Source: Candidatus Solibacter sp.
GTDB taxonomy: Bacteria; Acidobacteriota; Terriglobia; Bryobacterales; Bryobacteraceae
Reading direction: 5' to 3'
Assembly: GCA_017883345.1 (NCBI GenBank)
Contig: JADGNT010000409.1
Location: 1-5,389, forward strand
Length of the DNA stretch: 5,389 nucleotides
Part shown: positions 1 through 5,389 of the stretch, piece by piece
How the letters are laid out: each line of letters starts with the position of its first letter
Position numbering within the stretch: the first letter of the stretch is position 1
Notes under the pieces: model-generated
Database searches by the model: none
Told to the model about the DNA's origin: nothing
Seen by the model: the letters and a program-made list of their open reading frames with translations, nothing else
Made by a program: the position numbers and the translations under genes

Positions 1-431
1 ACGCGGAAGCGCAGTGCGAACGGTTCGCCGGCGGCGGCGCGGCGGTCGCTCTCCTGGCGCGAAAGTTCGCGCATGCCGGCATTGAACAGCCAGGTCCCGT
101 GGGCGCCGGATTTCTCGCTATCGCCGCTCTGCGCGGCGGTGAAATCGCGGTACGCCAGGCCCTTTTCGAAGATCGCCAGGGCCACGCTGCGATGCAGGGC
201 GAGGCGGTCGGACTGTTTGTACTCCTCGTCCCAGCCGAGGTCGAGCCAGCGCAGCCCTTCGAAGATGGAATTCAGCGACGCATCGGTGTTGCGGCCCACG
301 TCGGTGTCGTCGATCCGCAGGATCATCGTGCCGCCGGTATGGCGGGCATACAACCAGTTGAAGATGTAGGTGCGCGCGCTCCCGATGTGCAAAAATCCCG
401 TGGGAGAAGGCGCAAAACGAACTCTAGGCAT
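1..431 (-). CDS. gltX: Glutamyl-tRNA synthetase, N-terminal part (3' end beyond window)
   Basis: Class I aminoacyl-tRNA synthetase that charges tRNA with glutamate in the cytoplasm. Translating the reverse complement from the ATG at 431 gives 143 codons with no stop, running off the left edge. Residues 5-20 contain [16 protein letters not shown], the GluRS nucleotide-binding signature with the class I HIGH motif (HIGS). It is followed by [10 protein letters not shown] (25-34), LRIDDTD (38-44) and the WLDLGWDE region (62-69). The KMSKS motif would lie outside. The LRIEDTD Glu usual in bacterial GluRS, which contacts the amino acid in the Thermus enzyme (Glu41), is Asp41 here. There is no cysteine in the visible part, so the cysteine zinc site of the E. 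coli enzyme (around residues 98-125) is absent. The start at 431 is chosen because the conserved domain begins four residues later. An in-frame ATG at 488 would add 19 residues of no family character. No Shine-Dalgarno precedes 431. Family assignment is firm; whether this is the only gltX copy cannot be told. Confidence 0.96.
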   Translation of the reverse strand, partial: MPRVRFAPSPTGFLHIGSARTYIFNWLYARHTGGTMILRIDDTDVGRNTDASLNSIFEGLRWLDLGWDEEYKQSDRLALHRSVALAIFEKGLAYRDFTAAQSGDSEKSGAHGTWLFNAGMRELSRQESDRRAAAGEPFALRFR

Positions 432-440
432 GGAAATGCC

Positions 441-449
441 AGTATAACA
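441..449 (-). promoter_or_regulatory. Candidate extended -10 promoter for gltX
   Basis: On the minus strand this reads TGTTATACT: a TGn extension directly joined to TATACT, five of six matches to the sigma-70 -10 consensus. The -10 hexamer ends 9 bases before the gltX ATG, so transcription would start about 2-3 bases before the start codon. No good -35 hexamer lies 16-18 bases upstream, where the sequence falls inside the stem-loop at 462-481. Extended -10 promoters can work without a -35. Seen by eye; not scored against background. Confidence 0.45.
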
Positions 450-461
450 ACGGGCCGGGTT

Positions 462-481
462 GGCAGGCGAAAGCGCCTGCC
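462..481 (-). other. Perfect stem-loop between the VWA gene and gltX
   Basis: The 20 bases form a perfect 8-bp inverted repeat, ggcaggcg / cgcctgcc, around a 4-base loop. A further GGT/ACC pairing lies outside a small internal loop. The structure begins 12 bases after the VWA stop codon. Neither strand has a T-run after the stem, so it is not a standard intrinsic terminator. It may mark or protect the 3' end of the upstream mRNA, or slow read-through into gltX. The structure is seen directly; the role is inferred. Confidence 0.5.
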
Positions 482-493
482 CCACCATACTTT

Positions 494-2686
494 CTACGGC
501 ACCATGACGATGGGCGCGCGCCAGAAAGCGAATTTCTGTGCCTGCGGATCCAGCACGCTCACCTGGCAGGTGTAGCGGCCCGACTGCAACTTGTCCAGCG
601 GTACGCTGAACCGTATCGGCAGCGCCTTGGTCTTGGCGTCCAGGCCTTCGGTGATCTGTAGCGGCGCGGTTTCGAACGCCTTCACCTTGCCGCGATAGAA
701 GCTCACCGTGGCCACTAGCGGTTGCGCGGTCTGCGCGTCGGGCTGGTAGGCTTGCAGGAACACGAACATGTCCTGCTCCTTCTTGAAGACGCGCGTCACG
801 CTGGGCACCAGCTTCTGGTTGTCCTGCACCAACGGGTTCTGGGCGATCAGCTTTTTGTCTTTCTCCGCCGTGGCCAGCGCCGTGTTGAGATCCTGCCGCT
901 GATTGCTCAGCACCACGCTCGAAATGGGCAGATACTTCACTTGCGTGGTCAGATCCGGAACCACGAACTTGGTTTCGAACGTCCCCATCTTGCCGGTTTC
1001 GTTTTCGCGCGTCAGGAATTTGATCGTGTAGGCGCCCGGCGCCAAGGTGAAGCCGGTGTCGTACGCCAGGGTGCGCTTGGAGAGGGTGCCCGCGGTCTCG
1101 CCCTTCAACTTGATTTCCTGGTAATCGCGGACGTTGCCCTGCACCGCGCCCTTGGAATCGCGCACTTCGCCGATGAAGTCGAGCTTGGTGCTCTCCACCC
1201 CCTTGCCGTGGGCCAGTTCCAATTCCGAACCCGGAATCTTCACCGTGACGGGCACGAAATAGCGGTCGCGCGCCATCCGGAAGTAGTCCACTTCCAGGGC
1301 CACGGAAAGGTCCGTCATCGGGTCGCCCAGCATGAGCGCTTCCTGCAACTGGCGCTCCTTGTCGGAAGAGTTGAATTTGCCGAACTCCTTGCCCGCGAAG
1401 TAGCCCGCCCGGTAGTCGAGCTTGCCGATCTTGGCCTGAAGCTCCGTGACCGGCTGTAACTTGATGCGCCGGTAGCGGCCGTCGAGCTTTTCGTTGGCGC
1501 TGTAGTAGCCGAGGATGTAGTAGCTGGAGATTTCCTTCTGCGCCTGCACGATCCCCAGGCCCAGATCGTTGTTGTCCAATAGCGCCTTGCCGCCGGTGTC
1601 CGCGGCCAGCGTGTAGAGCGTTTCCTGCGATCCCTGGGAACTCGATTGTTGCGACCGCGCCGAACTGCCGGAGTACATCCCGCTGCCGCCCGGTGACCCC
1701 TTGGTGGCGTCGCCCAAAGGCGCCGCGGCGACCAGGCCGCGAGCGTCGATGGGGAAGAAGGCCACGTTGTTGCGGATCGCCGCGTTGATGGTGGCGCGCA
1801 ATTGCGCGTCGTTGTCCACGCCGGTCTTGGTGACGCCGCTGGCGAAATAGACCAGGGCTTTCTTTTCGGGAAGCGCGCCGAGCATGCGCGCCGCCGATTC
1901 CAAAGCGACCATTTTGCGGTCGGTGTTGAAGATGTTGAACTCGGTGTCGTCGGCGGTATACGCCGCGCCCGTGTCTTCCTCGTTATCCGCGCCGGTGGAA
2001 CCGTCCGCCGCCAGATCGCTGCCCTCGCCGACGGTCAGGCCTTTGATCACCTTGGCCAGCGCGTCGCGATCGTCGGTGAAATCCTGCTGCACCTTCAGGT
2101 CGCTGGAAAACGTCATGATGGCCATCAGGTCCGAGGGCGTCATCTGCGTCTTGAGGAACTTCTGGGCCGCCGTCTGCGCGCGGATCTGGTCCTGAATCGG
2201 CATGCTCGTCATGTCGAAGAACATCACCAGCAGGCGGCGATCCTTATATTTCACTTCGCCCGGTTTGGAGGGCGCAATCTGGTTGGCGGTCACCGACTTC
2301 ACCGCCGGCGCGGCCGGCGCCGCTGGAGTTGCGGGCGCGTCCGGCGCTTTGGGCGCGGGCGCAGGCGTGGCAGCTTTGGCCGGCACGGGTTCCGGCGCAG
2401 TCGCGGTTTCTTCCAGTTCCTGATACGTGAAGATCTTGATGTCCTGTTTCTTGCCGTCTTCGGTGATGTTGAAGTCGGCCGGCTTGAGACCTTTGATGGG
2501 GTTTCCGCTCTTGTCCTTCACCGTGACATCGACCACCACCAACTGGGTTGTGGCCCCGAATTTGACGACGCCCTTGGTCGGCGCGGGCGCCGCGGGTGGC
2601 GGCGTCTGGGCAGCCCGTTGTGTCTGTGGAGGCTGCGCCGAAACTACTAGCAGCCCGCTCAAAAGTGTGGCGATAATCGCGCGCAT
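494..2686 (-). CDS. Secreted VWA-domain protein, acidobacterial TIGR03436-like family
   Basis: Complete 730-residue protein of unknown exact role. Residues 1-18 look like a Sec signal peptide: R at position 3, a hydrophobic core, then VSA before QPP. There is no lipobox Cys, so it should be periplasmic or exported. Residues 44-90 hold the beta-rich entry module typical of the acidobacterial VWFA-related family ([18 protein letters not shown], then [14 protein letters not shown]). A Pro/Ala linker (about 94-129) leads to the von Willebrand A fold (about 150-318: [49 protein letters not shown]). The MIDAS metal motif DxSxS is degenerate here (DMTSM, 158-162), and an acidic stretch fills 221-256. 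After a Ser/Gly/Gln-rich segment (329-355) come [10 protein letters not shown] and Ig-like beta regions to the C-terminus. The only Cys is 707. It lies 52 bases behind the receptor gene on the same strand, with a ribosome binding site in the gap, so co-transcription is likely. VWA domains commonly bind proteins; the partner is not evident. Family call is strong, function unknown. Confidence 0.93.
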   Translation of the reverse strand: MRAIIATLLSGLLVVSAQPPQTQRAAQTPPPAAPAPTKGVVKFGATTQLVVVDVTVKDKSGNPIKGLKPADFNITEDGKKQDIKIFTYQELEETATAPEPVPAKAATPAPAPKAPDAPATPAAPAAPAVKSVTANQIAPSKPGEVKYKDRRLLVMFFDMTSMPIQDQIRAQTAAQKFLKTQMTPSDLMAIMTFSSDLKVQQDFTDDRDALAKVIKGLTVGEGSDLAADGSTGADNEEDTGAAYTADDTEFNIFNTDRKMVALESAARMLGALPEKKALVYFASGVTKTGVDNDAQLRATINAAIRNNVAFFPIDARGLVAAAPLGDATKGSPGGSGMYSGSSARSQQSSSQGSQETLYTLAADTGGKALLDNNDLGLGIVQAQKEISSYYILGYYSANEKLDGRYRRIKLQPVTELQAKIGKLDYRAGYFAGKEFGKFNSSDKERQLQEALMLGDPMTDLSVALEVDYFRMARDRYFVPVTVKIPGSELELAHGKGVESTKLDFIGEVRDSKGAVQGNVRDYQEIKLKGETAGTLSKRTLAYDTGFTLAPGAYTIKFLTRENETGKMGTFETKFVVPDLTTQVKYLPISSVVLSNQRQDLNTALATAEKDKKLIAQNPLVQDNQKLVPSVTRVFKKEQDMFVFLQAYQPDAQTAQPLVATVSFYRGKVKAFETAPLQITEGLDAKTKALPIRFSVPLDKLQSGRYTCQVSVLDPQAQKFAFWRAPIVMVP

Positions 2687-2696
2687 AGTCTGAAAT

Positions 2697-2705
2697 CTTC
2701 CCCTC
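2697..2705 (-). promoter_or_regulatory. Shine-Dalgarno of the VWA gene
   Basis: The minus strand reads GAGGGGAAG, purine-rich and complementary to much of the anti-Shine-Dalgarno, 10 bases before the ATG at 2686. This supports that start, which also gives the signal peptide. The spacing is slightly long. Confidence 0.55.
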
Positions 2706-2714
2706 GGTCGCAGT

Positions 2715-2734
2715 GGGTGGGTTCTGGCCCGCCC
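2715..2734 (-). other. Weak imperfect hairpin in the receptor-VWA gap
   Basis: On the mRNA strand GGGCGGG and CCCACCC can pair around a 6-base loop, with one C-A mismatch in the middle (6 of 7 pairs). It starts 4 bases after the receptor stop codon. No T-run follows, so it is unlikely to be a terminator. It could be a stability element between cistrons or simple GC-rich coincidence. Confidence 0.25.
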
Positions 2735-2738
2735 TAAC

Positions 2739-5389
2739 TTAGAATCGGAAACGCAGCGTGGCCGACATGCTGCGCATGTTGCTCGGATTGGAAAGCAGCC
2801 CCAGGTTGTTGCTCCCGATGGTGGTGTTGAAGCTGCGGAATGTCACGTGGTTGAGCGCGTTCGTCGCGTCGAAGCGCAGATCGATGCTCTTGCGCTCGGT
2901 CACGCGGAAGGTGCGGCCCAGCGACCCATTCAGGCTGAACTGGGTGGGCCCGGTGATGGTATTGCGTCCCGCGTTGCCCCACTGGCCGGCCAGCGGAGCG
3001 GTGAAGGCCAGGTAGTTGAACGGCTGTCCCGCCGCCGCATCGTTGACCGGCAACCCGGTTGCGTCGGCGCGCAGGCTGCCCGTGATGCCGGTACCCGTCG
3101 TTGTCGCGCGCACGCCGCCCACCGTGGGGGTCAACGGCATTCCGCTGCCTACGCTGATGGCGTTGGTGAGCGTCCAGTCTTTCAGCAAGACGCCCTTCCA
3201 CCCCTGAATTAGCATGCCACCGCCCCGGCCCACGGCCGTGCTGTACTGCCAGTTCAGGTTCAACACGTTCGGCCGGCTGCTGCTGGAAAGGGCGCGCTCG
3301 GCCGACGTATCGAGGTAGTTCTGCGCCTGCACGGCGTTGTCGATGGCCTTGGAATGGGTATAGATCGCGTTGGCCGATACGCCGTTGCGGAAGCGCCGCT
3401 GCAGTTGGAACGAAGCGCCGTGGTAAATCGAGTTACCGTTCGATTGCTCGTAGAGATAACCCGAGGGGAGTCCATTCGCCTTGGCTCCCGACGGCGCCGA
3501 ATTCGGCAGGATCGTCTGGTCGAGGTTGGTCCCCTTGGTGCCGTTATAAGTCAAGGTACCCACCAGCGAATGCCCCAGATCCTGCTGCACCGAGATCTGC
3601 CACATCTGCGCGTAGCCGATCCGGTAGTTAGGGTCGATGGCGTAGGTGTTGGTGAGCTGATTCTGTCCCGTAATATACGAGAAGTATTGGGTCATCGGCA
3701 CGCTCAGCGGCAGCGCTGTGGTCGCCACATTGAAAGACTGCGCGAACGGCGGCTGCTGCGCCATATTGTTGGCGATGGTGTTGTACACGGAGCTGTTGTA
3801 GTAAGTGCCGTACCCGCCGCGTACCACCAGGGTCCCCTTGGTAAGCGGCCGCCACGCGAAACCGATGCGCGGAGAAATATTGTTCTTATCCGGTTTGACC
3901 AGCGAAGCCGGCAGCGCGCCCGAGTACGGTCCGGATTGTCCGGGCTCCACCTGCGCGATCGCGGCGTATCCCGGCGCCACATCCAGATTCACCAGCCGGT
4001 TGTACAACTCGGTGATCGGGGATTGGTAGTCCCAGCGGACGCCGAAGTTGAGCGAGAACTTCTGGCTCAAGCGCCAGTCGTCGGTCATGTAGACGTCGTA
4101 TGCCGCCGTGCGGAAATAGAGGTTGCTGTTGCCGTAGCGCAAGGCACTGGTGTCCGGCCGGCCGAGCAGGAAACTGGCCAAATCGAAACCCGTCCCCGTG
4201 GCGGCTACCCCGTTCACCAGGTCGGCGGTGCTGGCGCCGGTGAAGGTGAACTGGCCGCGCGCGTTGGGGTCGCTTGCCCGGTTGATCTGCTGGCGGCGGT
4301 AGTCCATGCCGAAGGTCATGTTGTGCACGCCCTTGACCCAGATGAGGCTATCGCCTATCCCGCTGGTCTGGTTGCGCGTCAGCGAAGCCGCGCCGTCGCT
4401 GAGACCGAAGTAGTTGGTGAAGGAAAGGCTCGGCGGACCCCAGTTCAGCGGGGCCTGCGACGTGCCCGTGATGCCCAGTTCCGCCGCTATATTCTCCTTA
4501 TTCGCGAAGAACGGCGAGGACAGGTTGCGCGACCGGCTGAAGTTGTAACGCAGACTGTTGATCACCCGCGTGGTGAAGTTGTGGCTCCACGCGACGTTCG
4601 CCGTGATGTTGCGTCCCGCACCGGTGTCCACAAAATTGAAGATGTTGGGCGTCGTGTTATTGCTGCCCATGTAGCCGATTCCGCCGTTCAAACGGTCCTT
4701 CTTGCCGATGGTCTGGTTGAGACGCGAATTCAGGTTGTCGCTGTTGTTCACGGTGGTGATGGCCGCCTGGTAATTCTGCTTATAGCCGGGCGCGTTGGGG
4801 TTCGGATAGAACTTCAGCAACGCCAGCGACGCCGGGTTGATGCGGTTGGCCGGGATCACGTTGCCCGGGAACGGACTCGCCGTCAGCGGATCGAAAATCG
4901 TCACCGGACCCTGCGCGCCGATCGACTGCGAAAAATCTCCGGTGCGTTCCAGCAGCGTGGGCATGGTCTGGGTACTGGTGGCGCCGTTGCGCGCGCGTGC
5001 CATCTGGTAGTTGATGGTGAAGGTGCCCTTCTGTCCGTCGAGCAGTTTGGGGATCTTCAACGGTCCGCCGAACATGAAGCTGCCGCGCCCTTTGGCATAC
5101 GCCGGCTTGGCGGTATTCTGGCCGTTTATTGAATAGCTTTGCGCGTCCAGTGCGGAGTTATCGAGGGTGAAGGCAGCGTTGCCGTTGTACTGCATGCGCC
5201 GGTCCCGCCGCCCGTTGCCGAATGATGCCACGCCGGCGCGTCCCATGGGGCCGCCGCGTCCGGCGCCCCGATCGCCGCCGCGCCCGCCGCGCCCGCCGCC
5301 ACCGGGGCCGCCACCGCCACGTCCGCCGAATCCGGGGAAGCCGCCGCCGGGCATACCGCCGCCGCCCGCCATGCCGCCCGGACCGCCAC
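2739..5389 (-). CDS. Oar-like TonB-dependent outer-membrane receptor (N-terminus beyond window)
   Basis: Large beta-barrel transporter or secretion-linked receptor of the outer membrane, driven in the family by TonB-ExbBD. The frame is open to the right edge, so the 882 visible residues lack the signal peptide, the usual carboxypeptidase-regulatory-like domain, the TonB box and most or all of the plug. The ATG at 5372 is internal to a glycine-rich run and is not the true start. Counting from that Met, residues 1-47 are Gly/RGG-rich. The barrel entry follows (NSALDAQSYSINGQ, 72-85; KGRGSFMFGGPLKIPKL, 94-110), then PTLLERTGDFSQS (138-150). Hallmarks of acidobacterial Oar-like receptors come next: MTDDWRLSQKFSLNFGVRWDYQ (429-450), PRIGFAWRP (501-509), RPNVLNLNWQYS (690-701) and LRFDATNALNHVTF (832-845). 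It ends SATLRFRF, with the terminal Phe recognised by the BAM machinery. The substrate cannot be inferred; this group differs from classical siderophore receptors. The VWA gene follows by 52 bases. Family call is strong. Confidence 0.93.
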   Translation of the reverse strand, partial: GGPGGMAGGGGMPGGGFPGFGGRGGGGPGGGGRGGRGGDRGAGRGGPMGRAGVASFGNGRRDRRMQYNGNAAFTLDNSALDAQSYSINGQNTAKPAYAKGRGSFMFGGPLKIPKLLDGQKGTFTINYQMARARNGATSTQTMPTLLERTGDFSQSIGAQGPVTIFDPLTASPFPGNVIPANRINPASLALLKFYPNPNAPGYKQNYQAAITTVNNSDNLNSRLNQTIGKKDRLNGGIGYMGSNNTTPNIFNFVDTGAGRNITANVAWSHNFTTRVINSLRYNFSRSRNLSSPFFANKENIAAELGITGTSQAPLNWGPPSLSFTNYFGLSDGAASLTRNQTSGIGDSLIWVKGVHNMTFGMDYRRQQINRASDPNARGQFTFTGASTADLVNGVAATGTGFDLASFLLGRPDTSALRYGNSNLYFRTAAYDVYMTDDWRLSQKFSLNFGVRWDYQSPITELYNRLVNLDVAPGYAAIAQVEPGQSGPYSGALPASLVKPDKNNISPRIGFAWRPLTKGTLVVRGGYGTYYNSSVYNTIANNMAQQPPFAQSFNVATTALPLSVPMTQYFSYITGQNQLTNTYAIDPNYRIGYAQMWQISVQQDLGHSLVGTLTYNGTKGTNLDQTILPNSAPSGAKANGLPSGYLYEQSNGNSIYHGASFQLQRRFRNGVSANAIYTHSKAIDNAVQAQNYLDTSAERALSSSSRPNVLNLNWQYSTAVGRGGGMLIQGWKGVLLKDWTLTNAISVGSGMPLTPTVGGVRATTTGTGITGSLRADATGLPVNDAAAGQPFNYLAFTAPLAGQWGNAGRNTITGPTQFSLNGSLGRTFRVTERKSIDLRFDATNALNHVTFRSFNTTIGSNNLGLLSNPSNMRSMSATLRFRF
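5232..5389 (-). repeat. Glycine/RGG-rich low-complexity coding segment
   Basis: This part of the receptor gene encodes a stretch in which 27 of 44 residues after the Met at 5372 are Gly, with four RGG triplets and scattered Pro, Phe and Met. The five codons upstream, up to the window edge, add four more Gly (GGPGG). At DNA level it is built from GGC/GGT codons with short direct repeats such as gcccgccgc twice in a row on the plus strand. It sits immediately before the first recognisable barrel segment, so it is probably a flexible linker at the plug-barrel junction. Its left limit is lost at the window edge. Confidence 0.85.

Noticed and set aside
432..488. Upstream in-frame ATG at 488 as the start of gltX
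   Set aside because: It would add 19 residues unlike any GluRS N-terminus and put the perfect hairpin inside coding sequence. The conserved domain begins right after the ATG at 431.
99..575. Plus-strand open frame 99-575 (and 73-369)
   Set aside because: Antisense to gltX and running into the VWA 3' end; the minus-strand GluRS signature is decisive and the plus-strand product has no recognisable motif.
1802..2650. Open frames on the plus strand opposite the VWA gene, including 1802-2650 and 722-1459
   Set aside because: The compositions are typical of antisense shadows (Arg/His/Gly-rich, no domain), while the minus-strand protein has a signal peptide and clear family motifs.
3354..5132. A 592-codon open frame on the plus strand, opposite the receptor gene
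   Set aside because: It is rich in Arg, Val, Gly and His with no recognisable domain, and it lies fully antisense to a convincing receptor gene. In GC-rich DNA with strong third-position bias, long antisense frames arise by chance. No ribosome binding site or family motif supports it.
5356..5372. ATG at 5372 as the true start of the receptor
   Set aside because: The frame stays open and Gly-rich to the window edge, and the product would have no signal peptide, plug or TonB box. It is an internal Met.
5232..5389. GC-rich repeat region as a CRISPR, origin or mobile-element end
   Set aside because: There are no spaced identical repeats, no AT-rich part and no terminal inverted repeats. The repetition is explained by in-frame glycine codons.

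Overview
The window is about 5.4 kb of GC-rich bacterial DNA, almost entirely coding and all on the minus strand. Gene content points to the phylum Acidobacteriota, most likely the Solibacter/Bryobacter branch. The evidence is a very large Oar-like TonB-dependent receptor with long Asn/Ser/Gly-rich loops, directly followed by a secreted protein of the 'VWFA-related Acidobacterial domain' family (TIGR03436-like). This placement comes from recognised protein style, not from a database search.

In the order of transcription (right to left): (1) 5389-2739, an outer-membrane TonB-dependent receptor lacking its N-terminus, because the reading frame runs off the right edge. It enters with a glycine/RGG-rich stretch, passes through the barrel and ends in the C-terminal Phe typical of outer-membrane barrels. 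(2) A 52-base gap with a ribosome binding site and a weak imperfect hairpin. (3) 2686-494, a complete 730-residue exported VWA-domain protein with signal peptide, Pro/Ala linker, degenerate MIDAS and acidic insert. (4) A 62-base gap with a perfect 8-bp stem-loop and a good extended -10 promoter. (5) 431-1, the first 143 codons of glutamyl-tRNA synthetase (gltX), cut by the left edge.

The receptor and VWA genes are close enough to be one transcription unit, suggesting a shared envelope job whose substrate cannot be read from the sequence. gltX is a housekeeping gene that probably has its own start site in the 62-base gap, possibly giving an almost leaderless mRNA. No RNA genes, mobile elements, CRISPR arrays or attachment sites were seen. 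There is no non-coding stretch longer than 62 bases. The least explained parts are the receptor/VWA pair, the RGG-like segment at the entry to the barrel, and the VWA metal-site region.
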